A stretch of 64,000 nucleotides of DNA from Anaeromonas frigoriresistens (GCF_016820655.1 NZ_WSFT01000028.1:62001-126000), one strand, 5' to 3'. Numbered from the stretch's first letter, positions 26,134 to 37,836 are shown. The notes: generated from the letters alone by a model not told the origin. Numbers and translations: made by a program.

Positions 26134-28311
26134 TTATATTCCTTTCATAGTAAGAGAGATTCTACCCTTTTGTATATCTACTTCCATTATTTTAACCTTT
26201 ACTTGATCTCCTACAGACACTACAGCCATAGGATTTTTAACATATTTATCACTTAATTGAGATATATGGACTAATCCATCCTGCTTCACTCCAATATCAA
26301 CGAAGGCCCCGAAATCTACAACATTTCGAACTGTACCACCTAATATCATATCTGATTTCAAATCCTCCATTTTCAGTACATCACTTCTAAATACTGGCTT
26401 TGGCATATCTTCTCTAGGGTCTCTACCAGGCTTCTTTATTTCTGATATTATATCTTTCAGGGTAGGAACCCCTACTTCTAATTCTTCTGCTAGTTTATCT
26501 ATAGCCTTATCTATATCTCCCATAGATTGGTATTCTTTTATTTTTGCATCTATATTTTTAAGCCTACCCTTTTCTATATCTTCCTTAGTGTAACCTAATT
26601 TATCTATAAGCTTCATTGTAATACTATAGGACTCAGGGTGAACCGATGTATTATCTAAAGGATTTGTTCCTCCTGATATTCTTAAGAATCCTGCGCATTG
26701 TTCAAAGGTCTTCCCACCTAGCCTTTTAACCTTCTTAATTTCTTTTCTATCCTTAAATTTTCCTATCTCTTCTCTATATTTAACGATATTTTTTGAGACT
26801 GCTGGAGATAATCCTGCCACATAATTAAGTAATGATGGAGAGGCTGTATTTAAATCAACTCCCACTGTATTTACACAATCCTCCACTACATCCTTTAAGG
26901 ATTCACCTAATTTAGTTTGGTTTAAGTCATGCTGATATTGACCTACACCTATATGTTTAGGATCAATTTTTACTAGTTCAGCTAATGGGTCTTGAAGTCT
27001 TCTTCCAATGCTTATAGCCCCTCTTATAGATACATCCACATCAGGATATTCCTCTGTTCCTAGCTTTGATGCTGAGTAAACAGAAGCTCCTGCTTCACTT
27101 ACTATTGTGTAATGTACTTCTTCTTCTATTTCTTTTATCATTTCAGAAACTAAAGTTTCAGTTTCCCTTGATGCTGTACCATTTCCTATTGGTATAATAT
27201 CTATATCATATTTCTTAATAATTTCCTTCATTATCTTCTTAGATTCCTCTACTTTATTATGAGGTTCATTTGGATATATTGTAGTATAATGTAGCATTTT
27301 TCCTGTTTCATCTAATACTGCAATCTTACATCCCGTTCTATAACTAGGGTCAATAGCCATCACTTTTACTCCTGCTACTGGAGGTATCATTAATAATGGT
27401 TTAGTATTTTTTGCAAATACTTTTATTGCCTCTTCTTCTGCTCTTTCTGTAAGTAGTCCTCTAATCTCCCTTTCAATTGATGGAGATATCAATCTTTTAT
27501 ATGAGTCCTCTATTGCTTCTATTATTGTGTTTTTAAATATGGATTTATCGTTAGTTATAACATTTCGTTTAAGATAGTCCAATATAATATCATCTGGATT
27601 TATTATATTTATCTTTAATATTCCCTCTTTTTCTCCTCTATTTACCGCTAATACTCTATGATTTGGTATTCCACTTACCTTCTCATTATAATCATAATAC
27701 ATTTCATATACTGATTCTTCTTCCTCATTAGAAGCTTTAGAGCTAAGGGTCCCCTTATTATAAGCAACACTTCTAATATATTTTCTATAGTCAGCATTAT
27801 CAGATACTATCTCAGCTATTATATCCTTTGCTCCTACAATAGCATCTTCTACTGTATTTACTTCCTTTTCTTCATCAATATATTTAAGAGCTTCATCTTC
27901 TGTACTTCCAGACTCCATTCTCTGTTCTAATATTGTCTCTGCTAAGGGCTCTAGGCCTTTTTCCTTAGCCTTTGTAGCTCTTGTTCTTCTCTTTTGTTTA
28001 TAGGGTCTATATAGATCCTCTACCCTTTGTAGTACTTCTGCTTCTAATATATCCTTTTCTAATTCCTCTGTAAGCTTTTCTTGCTCATCTATTAACCTTA
28101 TAACTTCTTCTTTTCTAGCTTCTAGATTCCTTAGATATGTAAGTCTCTCACTTAAGTCTCTTAATAACTCATCTGATAATCCACCGGTCATTTCCTTTCT
28201 ATATCTAGCTATAAAAGGAATGGTATTTCCTTCATCAATTAAACTAATTGTATCTTCTACTTGCTTTTTTCGTATATCAAATTCTTTAGCTAACTTTAAA
28301 GCCATATCCAT
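26134..28311 (-). CDS. tex: Tex family RNA-binding transcription accessory protein
   Basis: 725 residues in the usual Tex order: N-terminal helical domain with TIPFIARYRKEMTGGLSD, a YqgF-like RNase H fold (MAIDPSYRTGCKIAVLD), helix-hairpin-helix part (VDLNTASPSLLNYVAGLS and the GKFKDRKEIKKVKRLGGKTFEQ segment), and a C-terminal S1 domain (GTVRNVVDFGAFVDIGVKQD) that binds RNA. Tex is widespread in bacteria and is linked to transcription and toxin expression; its exact activity is unsettled. AGGAGG precedes the ATG. Monocistronic between the racemase and repeat locus 8. Confidence 0.96.
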   Translation of the reverse strand: MDMALKLAKEFDIRKKQVEDTISLIDEGNTIPFIARYRKEMTGGLSDELLRDLSERLTYLRNLEARKEEVIRLIDEQEKLTEELEKDILEAEVLQRVEDLYRPYKQKRRTRATKAKEKGLEPLAETILEQRMESGSTEDEALKYIDEEKEVNTVEDAIVGAKDIIAEIVSDNADYRKYIRSVAYNKGTLSSKASNEEEESVYEMYYDYNEKVSGIPNHRVLAVNRGEKEGILKINIINPDDIILDYLKRNVITNDKSIFKNTIIEAIEDSYKRLISPSIEREIRGLLTERAEEEAIKVFAKNTKPLLMIPPVAGVKVMAIDPSYRTGCKIAVLDETGKMLHYTTIYPNEPHNKVEESKKIMKEIIKKYDIDIIPIGNGTASRETETLVSEMIKEIEEEVHYTIVSEAGASVYSASKLGTEEYPDVDVSIRGAISIGRRLQDPLAELVKIDPKHIGVGQYQHDLNQTKLGESLKDVVEDCVNTVGVDLNTASPSLLNYVAGLSPAVSKNIVKYREEIGKFKDRKEIKKVKRLGGKTFEQCAGFLRISGGTNPLDNTSVHPESYSITMKLIDKLGYTKEDIEKGRLKNIDAKIKEYQSMGDIDKAIDKLAEELEVGVPTLKDIISEIKKPGRDPREDMPKPVFRSDVLKMEDLKSDMILGGTVRNVVDFGAFVDIGVKQDGLVHISQLSDKYVKNPMAVVSVGDQVKVKIMEVDIQKGRISLTMKGI

Positions 28312-28400
28312 ATTTTTCTACCTCCTAAAATCTCATGTTACTATTATATATTTTTGTAAAGCTTTACTCAAGGTGAAGTTATTAATCACTCCTCTCAGTG

Positions 28401-28516
28401 TTGTCATTCTGAACACAGTGAAGAATCTTAAAGACAAGATCCTTCGTTACCTCAGGATGACATACATAGTAGTGACTCTTCACAGTTCTGTCATTATGAC
28501 CATAGGAAAGAATCTT
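28401..28516. repeat. Interspersed repeat, locus 8 (three partial copies)
   Basis: TTGTCATTCTGAACACAG with TGAAGAATCTTAAAG, then AAGATCCTTCGTTACCTCAG with GATGACA, then a degenerate TGTCATTATGACCATAG with GAAAGAATCTTA. It fills most of the divergent tex/oxidoreductase gap. Confidence 0.8.
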
Positions 28517-28569
28517 ATATTTATGATATAATAAAATTATATAGAAATATCATTTTGGGAGCTGATATA

Positions 28570-29559
28570 ATGATAAAATTTGGTGTGATAGGCACTAGTT
28601 GGATAACAGAAAGATTTTTAAACTGTGCCAAATTAAACAATGACTTCAAACTCAATGCAGTTTACTCTCGTACTGAAAATAGAGCAAAGGAATTTGCCGA
28701 TAAATATGGAGTTAAAAATATATTTACTGATGTTGAAGCTATGGCTAAAAGTGATTGTATTGATGCGGTATACATAGCAAGTCCCAACTCTCTTCATTCT
28801 AAGTATTCATTGATATTCTTAGAAAATGAAAAGCATGTTTTCTGTGAGAAACCAATAGCATCAGATTTATATCAATTAAATTCTATGATAGACAAAGCTA
28901 AAGAAAAAAATGTGTTATTAATGGAAGGAATGGTGTCCTCATTCTTACCAAATTTCCAATCTATAAAGGATAATTTACATAAAATAGGTAAAATAAGAAG
29001 ATACGTAGCAAACTTCTGTCGATATTCATCCAGATATGATCAATATAAAAGGGGAGAAAATCCCAACACCTTTAACCCAGAGTTTTCTAATGGATCTCTT
29101 ATGGATATTGGAGTCTATGGAGTTCATCCTGTACTACATCTTTTTGGAGAACCCGATAGCATAAAGGCCAATGGAGTCTTACTAGAATCAGGAGTAGATG
29201 GAGAAGGGTCTGTAGTTCTAACCTATGAAGATATGGATGCTATAATAATCCATTCCAAAATATCTAACTCCTATATGCCTAGCGAAATACAAGGCGAGGA
29301 AGGCAGCATGATAATAGATAAACTATCCACTCCACAAAACGTAAAAATAGTTTATAAAAATGGAGAAGAAGAAGATATCACTGTGGAGCAATTAGAAGCT
29401 AAAATGTACTATGAAGCTACAGAGTTTATAGAATTAATAAAATCAGGAGAAACAGAATCAAGTATAAATACCTTCGATATTTCAAGAAAAGCAATGAAAA
29501 TATTAGAAGAGTCTAGAAGACAAATGGGAGTAATATATCCTTCCGATAGGGAAAAATAG
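28570..29559 (+). CDS. Gfo/Idh/MocA family oxidoreductase
   Basis: 329 residues from the ATG at 28570, with GGGAG 8 bases before; a TTG five codons upstream is less likely. N-terminal Rossmann fold IKFGVIGTSWITERFL, and the family motif HVFCEKPIASDLYQL with the conserved EKP lysine. MDIGVYGVHPVLHLFG is the second conserved region. These enzymes reduce or oxidise sugars or their derivatives with NAD(P). Convergent with the GalNAc operon and sharing its terminator, so it is a separate unit; a sugar substrate is plausible only by family. Confidence 0.9.
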   Translation: MIKFGVIGTSWITERFLNCAKLNNDFKLNAVYSRTENRAKEFADKYGVKNIFTDVEAMAKSDCIDAVYIASPNSLHSKYSLIFLENEKHVFCEKPIASDLYQLNSMIDKAKEKNVLLMEGMVSSFLPNFQSIKDNLHKIGKIRRYVANFCRYSSRYDQYKRGENPNTFNPEFSNGSLMDIGVYGVHPVLHLFGEPDSIKANGVLLESGVDGEGSVVLTYEDMDAIIIHSKISNSYMPSEIQGEEGSMIIDKLSTPQNVKIVYKNGEEEDITVEQLEAKMYYEATEFIELIKSGETESSINTFDISRKAMKILEESRRQMGVIYPSDREK

Positions 29560-29594
29560 GATAGGGCATAGATGATACTTGCCCTATCCTATTT
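29554..29594. terminator. Shared bidirectional terminator
   Basis: AAATAGGATAGGGCA/TGCCCTATCCTATTT, 15 perfect pairs with an 11-base loop, between convergent genes and overlapping both stops. T-rich bases follow on each side. Confidence 0.9.
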
Positions 29595-30248
29595 CTTTAG
29601 TACTTTTTTCAAATTATCTTTACTAAAATTTTCAATAACCATATCAGCTAATTCTAAACTTTGAAACTCACTTTTTCTATTACTGAGTCCTATACATTTC
29701 ATTCCTGCCCTTTTAGCAGCCCTCACTCCATGCTGAGAATCTTCTATAACGATACACTCTTTAGGGTCTAATTCTAACTTTTCTGCTGCCTTTAAAAATA
29801 TATCCGGTGCTGGTTTTCCATTTTCTACAGCATTTCCATCCACATATCCTTCCATATATAATCCTAAATTAAACTTCTCATATATAAAGTTAATAATTCT
29901 ACTATGGGATGAAGAAGCTATGATCATTTTAATGCCATTATCTTTGAAATATTTTAACCATTCTTCTAGACCAGACATCAAAACTAAACTCTCGTGATTC
30001 TTTAATTTTATATAGAACTCATTCACATGATGTTGATAAACTTCATCGACTGTGTATTTTTCATGCAGATTATTTTTCTCAAGCAATTCTTTCCATATTT
30101 CCCTTAAATTAACCCCTATATAGTTTTCTATTTCCTTTTCTGAAAGATATATATCATAATCACTAAAAACCTCTTTATCTATCTCTATATAAATAGGCTC
30201 GGTATCAACAATCACTCCATCCATATCAAATATCACACCTCTAAACAT
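29589..30248 (-). CDS. HAD superfamily phosphatase/phosphomutase (beta-PGM-like)
   Basis: 219 residues. HAD motif I is DMDGVIVDTEP with the nucleophile D8 and acid D10; motif II IIASSS; motif III KPAPDIF; motif IV VIEDSQHGVRAA. The cap is of the C1 helical type, as in beta-phosphoglucomutase and sugar phosphatases. It closes the GalNAc operon, 11 bases after the kinase gene, so it may dephosphorylate or isomerise a sugar phosphate of that pathway. That role is inferred. Confidence 0.88.
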   Translation of the reverse strand: MFRGVIFDMDGVIVDTEPIYIEIDKEVFSDYDIYLSEKEIENYIGVNLREIWKELLEKNNLHEKYTVDEVYQHHVNEFYIKLKNHESLVLMSGLEEWLKYFKDNGIKMIIASSSHSRIINFIYEKFNLGLYMEGYVDGNAVENGKPAPDIFLKAAEKLELDPKECIVIEDSQHGVRAAKRAGMKCIGLSNRKSEFQSLELADMVIENFSKDNLKKVLKK

Positions 30249-30259
30249 ATTACCTCTCC

Positions 30260-31186
30260 TTATAAAATAACAACCTCTATTTTTTCTAAAATTTCATTCA
30301 CCACTGTGACATCTATTTTTCCTGTTTCTTTTTCCATAGCATTAGCCACACCACAGGCATTAGCATACTTAAGAACTTCTATAATATCTAGATTCTTAGA
30401 TATTCCATAAGCAAAACCAGCGATAGAGCTATCTCCTGAACCCACAGGATTTATTGCTTTTATTTTTGGAATATTAACTTTGAAATTTCCTAATTTACCA
30501 AAAAAGTACATTCCTTCACTACCTAGAGAAATAGCTATATTCTGAGCTCCTAGATCTAATATTTTCTTAGCAGACTTTTTTATATCTTCTTCTGTATTTA
30601 GTACTCCCCCTATTATATTTTCTAACTCTTCCCTATTAGGCTTTACTAAAAAAGGTCTAGAATCTAAATTAACTATTAAATCCCTACCACTCGTATCTAA
30701 TATAGCTTTTTTTCCCTTTTCATTTATAACCTTTATTAACTTTCCATAAATATCATTATCTATACCTTTAGGTAAACTCCCAGACAAAGTAACTACATCT
30801 AAATTATCTATTTGACTTTTAAATACCTTTAATAGCCTATTCTCTTCGTCTTTTGTTATGGTGGGACCTCCTTCTAATATTTCAATATTATCCCCTAGTT
30901 CATCTATTATATTTAGACAAGTTCTAGTAGTTCCTTTTATATTAATAAAGTAAGATTTTATTCCCAATTCACTTATTTTCCTTTGGATGAAATCTCCTTC
31001 ACTTCCCCCTAGAAATCCAAATGCCAAAACTTTTTCTCCTAATATTCGAACCACTCTAGATACATTTAATCCCTTACCTCCTGCTGTAGCTGAATAATCC
31101 GATGTCCTTTTTACTATGTTTATATCCAGTTTATCAACATTATATCTTCTATCTATTGCAGGGTTTAGAGTAACTGTTCCAATCAT
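30260..31186 (-). CDS. PfkB family tagatose-6-phosphate/1-phosphofructokinase
   Basis: 308 residues from the ATG at 31186, preceded by AGGTGA; a GTG three codons upstream (31195) directly abuts the aldolase stop. The opening MIGTVTLNPAIDRRYNVDK and TAGGKGLNVSRVVRILG are FruK/LacC signatures, and INPVGSGDSSIAGFAYGI holds the catalytic Asp of the GxGD motif. In this operon it most likely phosphorylates tagatose-6-phosphate to the 1,6-bisphosphate for the aldolase encoded just upstream. The FruK versus LacC choice comes from context. Confidence 0.88.
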   Translation of the reverse strand: MIGTVTLNPAIDRRYNVDKLDINIVKRTSDYSATAGGKGLNVSRVVRILGEKVLAFGFLGGSEGDFIQRKISELGIKSYFINIKGTTRTCLNIIDELGDNIEILEGGPTITKDEENRLLKVFKSQIDNLDVVTLSGSLPKGIDNDIYGKLIKVINEKGKKAILDTSGRDLIVNLDSRPFLVKPNREELENIIGGVLNTEEDIKKSAKKILDLGAQNIAISLGSEGMYFFGKLGNFKVNIPKIKAINPVGSGDSSIAGFAYGISKNLDIIEVLKYANACGVANAMEKETGKIDVTVVNEILEKIEVVIL

Positions 31187-31195
31187 TTTAATCAC

Positions 31196-33206
<2,011 letters not shown>

Positions 33207-33215
33207 TTTACCACC

Positions 33216-33647
33216 CTAAATTCCATCTTCGATTTTTATTTCTTTTTCTTTTTTACTTTCCTTTAATTCAAAGGATAGAATCTGTTTTTTACCAGTTTCT
33301 ATAGCTCTTTGTTTTAATTTTTCTACTTCTTCATTATCTCTATCAAATAATATCTCCATTATCATAGGTACATTGGTACCTGAAATCACTTCAATATTCT
33401 CATTATCCATTGAGACTTCCACAGATGCTTTAAAGGGAGATCCCCCTGGAATATCCGTGAATATCAAATAACTGTTACAATTTAACTCATTAATATTTTC
33501 CAGTATATTTCTTTTTAAATCCTCTGTAGAGTGTTGTTCTAAAAAATCTACAATTCTTATATTTTCTTGTTCTCCTACTATAAGTTTTATTACAGATTCT
33601 ATTCCTGATGCAAAATTTCCATGTCCAGCTATTATTACTCCTACCAT
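33216..33647 (-). CDS. agaF: PTS mannose-family EIIA component
   Basis: 143 residues from the ATG at 33647, with AGGAG 8 bases before it; an ATG six codons upstream has none. The start MVGVIIAGHGNFASGIES carries the phosphorylated H9. EIIA of the mannose family takes phosphate from HPr and passes it to EIIB. Separate EIIA, EIIB, EIIC and EIID genes are all present here. An intra-operon hairpin lies between the EIID gene and this one. Confidence 0.93.
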   Translation of the reverse strand: MVGVIIAGHGNFASGIESVIKLIVGEQENIRIVDFLEQHSTEDLKRNILENINELNCNSYLIFTDIPGGSPFKASVEVSMDNENIEVISGTNVPMIMEILFDRDNEEVEKLKQRAIETGKKQILSFELKESKKEKEIKIEDGI

Positions 33648-33668
33648 ATCTTCCACTCCTATCATTTA

Positions 33669-33699
33669 AAATATGGAAGGCCAATGGCCTTCCATATTT
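33669..33699 (-). terminator. Intra-operon hairpin between EIID and EIIA genes
   Basis: AAATATGGAAGGCC/GGCCTTCCATATTT, 14 perfect pairs with a 3-base loop. On the minus strand TTTTAAATG follows. It could be a partial terminator or an mRNA-processing/stability element that sets the ratio of transport to catabolic genes. Confidence 0.6.
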
Positions 33700-33706
33700 A
33701 ATTTAA

Positions 33707-34552
33707 TTAAAAGATTCCTATATATTTACCTCCAACACCTACTAATACTGTTATACCAATAAGTTTTATAGGTGACCAACCTCTCTTTAATAGATAATAC
33801 ATCAGTAATGCATAACCTAAGGGAAGCATTTTTGGCATTATCTTATCTAAAACATCTGCTTGCAATGCTACTTTTGCTTCTCCTGCTTTTATAACTAAGC
33901 TTGTTGATAAGTTTATATAAGAAGCTATTAAAGCACCTACAACTGAAAGTCCTAAAATACTTGCTGCTCTTGAAACTAATTTTGTATTATCTTTAAGGGC
34001 ACCTATAGAATTAACTCCTGTTCTATATCCATAGTGCATAAGTCCAAATCTAAGTAGAAAATGTACTATATTAAACATTATCAAGAATATTATAGGCCCT
34101 GCTACACTGCCTTCTATTGCTAAAGAAGCACCTATACCTGCACTAATAGGTAATAATGTTAACCAGAATAAAGCATCTCCAATTCCTCCAAGAGGACCCA
34201 TTGTAGCTACCTTTACTCCTCTGATTGTCTCTGTATCATTCTTATTCTCTTCCATAGCAGCTACTATACCCATTATGAAAGTTACTAAGAAAGGATGAGT
34301 ATTAAAAAATTCCATATGAAGCTTCATTGATTTTGACAAATCTTCTTTTTTCTTATGAATCTTTTTAAGCGCTGGAGCCATTGAATATAACCATCCAGCA
34401 GCTTGCATTCTCTCATAGTTAAAGGATGCTTGCAATAGTAATGATCTCCACGCCATCTTATTCAAATCTTTTTTATCTAACTTTACATCAGTTGTTTGAT
34501 CTTGATATTCAGGATTTGTTGATAAATTCTCTCTATTAATATTAGATTCCAT
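33707..34552 (-). CDS. agaE: PTS mannose-family EIID component
   Basis: 281 residues. After a polar N-tail come LNKMAWRSLLLQASFNYERMQAAGWLYSMAPALKK and FFNTHPFLVTFIMG, both hallmarks of EIID, then MGPLGGIGDALFW. EIID and EIIC together form the membrane translocator. The gene overlaps the end of the EIIC gene by 11 bases. The ribosome binding site is GGGGGG inside the EIIC reading frame. Confidence 0.95.
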   Translation of the reverse strand: MESNINRENLSTNPEYQDQTTDVKLDKKDLNKMAWRSLLLQASFNYERMQAAGWLYSMAPALKKIHKKKEDLSKSMKLHMEFFNTHPFLVTFIMGIVAAMEENKNDTETIRGVKVATMGPLGGIGDALFWLTLLPISAGIGASLAIEGSVAGPIIFLIMFNIVHFLLRFGLMHYGYRTGVNSIGALKDNTKLVSRAASILGLSVVGALIASYINLSTSLVIKAGEAKVALQADVLDKIMPKMLPLGYALLMYYLLKRGWSPIKLIGITVLVGVGGKYIGIF

Positions 34553-35315
34553 CAGTTATTCCCCCCTCATCAAAATTAGGTGGTGTGTTGCCTTTATTCT
34601 TATTATTGTAATAATCATATAGAGCTATTGCAGTTCCAATAAGGGCTACAGCTAATATCGGTAATTCAAGATAAGCCACTAAAACGAATCCTACTAATAA
34701 GAACCCTGCATATTCTTTTTTCAACATAATTTTAAGTAATAATGCAAAACCTATAGCTGGCATCATCCCTCCTGCAACAGATAAACCATCAATAAATGTC
34801 TGAGGTAATTTATTCACTACTGTTGCTGCAGTATCTGCACCAAAATATATTGGTAAGAATACTACTATGAAATATGATACAAATAATATTGTTATTCCTA
34901 AATAATTTATTTTGTCAATTCCCTTTAAGTTAGCCTTTTCAGCATACTCATCAGCCTTGTGCATTACTGGTGAAAATGCTGTAAATAATAATGTTATTCC
35001 TGCTTGGGCTGCCACTGCAAAGGGTACCGCTATACCTACTGCTACATTTGGATCTTGATTTGCTAATATAGCAAAGGACGCTCCTATTATACCACCTACC
35101 ACAACGTTTGGTGGTTGTGCTCCAGCTAATGGAGCCATCCCCATCCAAACTAACTCAAGCATACCTCCTGTTATAAGTCCAGTTTGAACATCGCCTAATA
35201 TTAATCCTACTACTAAGCCTGATACTAAAGGTCTATGAATATGGGTTAGACCATTGAATAAATCAATTCCCGTTATTCCAGCCCAAAGTGCTAAAAGTAA
35301 AGCTTCTAATAACAT
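34542..35315 (-). CDS. agaW: PTS mannose-family EIIC component
   Basis: 257 residues, about seven to eight hydrophobic segments. DLFNGLTHIHRPLVSGLVVGLILGD and GGMLELVWMGMAPLAGAQPPN are the conserved EIIC features of the mannose/sorbose/aga group. It forms the sugar path across the membrane with EIID. AGGGGG precedes the ATG. Confidence 0.95.
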   Translation of the reverse strand: MLLEALLLALWAGITGIDLFNGLTHIHRPLVSGLVVGLILGDVQTGLITGGMLELVWMGMAPLAGAQPPNVVVGGIIGASFAILANQDPNVAVGIAVPFAVAAQAGITLLFTAFSPVMHKADEYAEKANLKGIDKINYLGITILFVSYFIVVFLPIYFGADTAATVVNKLPQTFIDGLSVAGGMMPAIGFALLLKIMLKKEYAGFLLVGFVLVAYLELPILAVALIGTAIALYDYYNNKNKGNTPPNFDEGGITDGI

Positions 35316-35366
35316 ATATTAAACCCCCTTAAAATTATTTATATAAAAATCTACTATTGTAGATAT

Positions 35367-35840
35367 CTATATCAAATTCATTATATCTTTTCCTTTTTCA
35401 TCAGGTACCTTTCTTAAATCAAGTTTAACACCCAATTTATTTAATTCTCTAAAGGTTTCTTTATCATTTTCATCTACAGAAATAGTTGAAGTAATCTGTT
35501 CTTTTCCTTCAGCATAGTGCATGTTACCCACATTAACTTCCTTGATTGGGACTCCACCCTTTACTAAAGCCAATACATCTTGAGGAGATTTACAAACTAT
35601 AAATATCTTTTGTCTATCCGCCGCCTTATGAATAACATCTATAGTCTTTTGTAGAGTAAAAAATCTTGTTTGAACAGTATCTGGTAATACCATATCCATT
35701 AGATTTTGTCTTACTGTATCTTTAGCGACATCATCATTAGCAACTAAAACTAAGTTAGCACCCAGATGATTCGTCCATGTAACACCTACCTGCCCATGGA
35801 CAAGTCTGTTATCAATTCTTGTTAGTAAAATATTTGGCAT
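35367..35840 (-). CDS. agaV: PTS mannose-family EIIB component
   Basis: 157 residues. The start PNILLTRIDNRLVHGQVGV has the phosphorylated H15. VANDDVAKDTVRQNLM and NVGNMHYAEGKEQIT are further EIIB features. It phosphorylates the incoming sugar at the 6 position. The gene lies 14 bases after the agaS stop with AGGAGG before the ATG. Confidence 0.95.
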   Translation of the reverse strand: MPNILLTRIDNRLVHGQVGVTWTNHLGANLVLVANDDVAKDTVRQNLMDMVLPDTVQTRFFTLQKTIDVIHKAADRQKIFIVCKSPQDVLALVKGGVPIKEVNVGNMHYAEGKEQITSTISVDENDKETFRELNKLGVKLDLRKVPDEKGKDIMNLI

Positions 35841-35853
35841 ATGAATTCCTCCT

Positions 35854-37041
35854 TTATATTTGTAAACTTAATTTATTATAAGGATAAATAGTTACCCCTT
35901 TTACCACCCTATTCACACTACCATCAGGACTAGGATTATCTGGACTTATTCCTAATTTCAATGACTTTAATAATGCGAGAATTTGAGGATAAATTATATA
36001 GTTAATAGCTGTGAAGACCTGATCTATATCAGACTGCTCTATACCCATCGATAGTTGGTAATCACACAGTTTCTCTATAGCTTTATCCTTATTTTCTGAT
36101 ATTACTAATACTTTGTAACCTCTATCTTCAGAGGCTAATTCCTTTAATAAATCAATGTCATACTGCCTTGGATAATCCTCACGAGATAAAAATAAAACTA
36201 TCAGAGAATTATCATCTACTATGGATTTAGGTCCATGTCTAAATCCTAATGGAGTATCATATCTAGTTACTACTTTTCCTTGAGTTAATTCTAATAGCTT
36301 TAAAGAAGCTTCCTTAGCTAATCCATAAAAACAATTAGCTCCCAAATAAATTATTTTATCAAATTCAACATCTGCTATATCTTCAATTTTATTGGTATCA
36401 TCTAGAATTTTTTCTCCTGATCTAATTAAATTATCTATTTCTTCTTTAATATCATCTAGAGTTTCTATATTAAATAATATTAAAGTGGATAAAACCATTG
36501 AAGTATAACTACTTGTCATTGCAAAGCCCTTGTCATTAGATTCTTCTGGCAATAAAATCATTCTATCCTTATCTGTTTTCATTTTTTTTGCTAATTTCCC
36601 TTCAGCATTACAAGTCACCACTATTTGGTATAATTCATCCACTAAGTTTTCTGCTAATTCAACTGTGGCAACACTTTCTGGACTATTACCAGATCTAGCA
36701 AAGGATATCAATAAAGTAGGTATATCTTTTTTAAAGTAACTTTCAGGATGACTTACTATATCAGTTGTGTGTATAGATTCTACTGAATTTTTATCAATCT
36801 TATTCTTTATATAGGGTGCTACTGTATCTCCAATAAATCCTGAAGTGCCAGCTCCAGTAAATATTATTCTTAAATTATCAATATTAAGAATGTTTTTAAC
36901 ATAGTTTTCTAATTCTTCCTTCTCTTTACATATTACTTCATAAGATTTTTCCCATACTTTAGGTTGTCTATATATCTCTTCAGCAGTAATATCTCCTCCT
37001 TCTTTCTTTAATTCTTCCTTATTAATTCCAAAAAAATTCAT
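35854..37041 (-). CDS. agaS: Galactosamine-6-phosphate deaminase/isomerase, SIS domain (AgaS)
   Basis: 395 residues from the ATG at 37041, which has GGGAG 8 bases upstream; the ATG at 37056 lacks a site. Two SIS domains: IIFTGAGTSGFIGDT and FARSGNSPESVATVELA in the first, GANCFYGLAKEASLKLLELT and RHGPKSIVDDNSLIV in the second. The C-terminal ISPDNPSPDGSVNRVVKGV is typical of AgaS, which converts galactosamine-6-phosphate to tagatose-6-phosphate and ammonia. This gene fixes the operon substrate as N-acetylgalactosamine/galactosamine rather than GlcNAc. Confidence 0.93.
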   Translation of the reverse strand: MNFFGINKEELKKEGGDITAEEIYRQPKVWEKSYEVICKEKEELENYVKNILNIDNLRIIFTGAGTSGFIGDTVAPYIKNKIDKNSVESIHTTDIVSHPESYFKKDIPTLLISFARSGNSPESVATVELAENLVDELYQIVVTCNAEGKLAKKMKTDKDRMILLPEESNDKGFAMTSSYTSMVLSTLILFNIETLDDIKEEIDNLIRSGEKILDDTNKIEDIADVEFDKIIYLGANCFYGLAKEASLKLLELTQGKVVTRYDTPLGFRHGPKSIVDDNSLIVLFLSREDYPRQYDIDLLKELASEDRGYKVLVISENKDKAIEKLCDYQLSMGIEQSDIDQVFTAINYIIYPQILALLKSLKLGISPDNPSPDGSVNRVVKGVTIYPYNKLSLQI

Positions 37042-37073
37042 TTTTTCATCTCCCATTCATATAATGTCATCAT

Positions 37074-37090
37074 TACCAGTTGTTTTAATT
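37074..37090. promoter_or_regulatory. Candidate AgaR-type operator upstream of agaS
   Basis: TACCAGTTGTTTTAATT repeats the 17-base TACCAGTTGTTCTAATT at 37854-37870 with one difference. Finding the same sequence before gntR and before agaS suggests an operator for the encoded GntR protein. Confidence 0.55.
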
Positions 37091-37093
37091 TTT

Positions 37094-37822
37094 TTATTTA
37101 TCTAATAATACTCTATATTCAAATTTATCTCCTCTAGCTATTCCTATAGTATATTCTATTATATCTTCCTTCTCATAAGTAAATCTTTCTATCATCATAC
37201 TAGGAATTTTACTACTAATTTCTAATATTTTTGCCTCATCTCTACGAGTATTTACTGGCTTAAATCTCTCCTCAGCTTTCGAGAAGGTTACATCGTATTT
37301 ATTCCTAAAGATATCATACATAGCATTGTTATTAAGATTTTCTCTAGTTAAATTAGGAAATCTATCTACTGGTAAATAACTTGTTTCTAGCATCATAGGT
37401 TCATTATCAGCTAATCTTATTCTTGTAAATTTATATAAATTTATTGTTATAGGGCAATTTAATTTTTTAGATAACTTCTCAGTACAAGTTATAATCTCAA
37501 AATCTATTACTTCTGAAGAAGGTTCCTTTCCCATCTTCTTCATTTCCTCTGTAAAACTATAGAATTTCAACAAATCTTGTTTAAAAGCTTGAGGGGATAC
37601 AAATATTCCCTTTCCATGCTTTTTGTAAATATATCCTTCCTTCTCTAATTCACTCATAGCTTGCCTTACCGTAGATCTACTAATATCATATTCCTCACAT
37701 AGTTCTCTCTCTGAAGGTATCTTATCATTTTCTTTATAATCACCTGACTCGATTTTACCCACTATAATCTCATATAGCTGGTAGTATAAAGGTAACTTAT
37801 TCTTTTTATTTATATTTATCAC
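37094..37822 (-). CDS. GntR/UTRA (HutC subfamily) transcriptional regulator
   Basis: 242 residues, start GTG at 37822 with AGGTGA upstream. Winged helix: IPSERELCEEYDISRSTVRQAMSELEKEGYIYKKHGKG. The C-terminal UTRA ligand domain contains ETSYLPVDRFPNL and ends MIERFTYEKEDIIEYTIGIARGDKFEYRV. Relatives (NagR/YvoA, AgaR2) bind amino-sugar phosphates and repress uptake operons. It heads the GalNAc operon and probably controls it and itself through the TACCAGTTGTT sites. Confidence 0.93.
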   Translation of the reverse strand: MININKKNKLPLYYQLYEIIVGKIESGDYKENDKIPSERELCEEYDISRSTVRQAMSELEKEGYIYKKHGKGIFVSPQAFKQDLLKFYSFTEEMKKMGKEPSSEVIDFEIITCTEKLSKKLNCPITINLYKFTRIRLADNEPMMLETSYLPVDRFPNLTRENLNNNAMYDIFRNKYDVTFSKAEERFKPVNTRRDEAKILEISSKIPSMMIERFTYEKEDIIEYTIGIARGDKFEYRVLLDK

Positions 37823-37836
37823 TTTATCACCTACTT

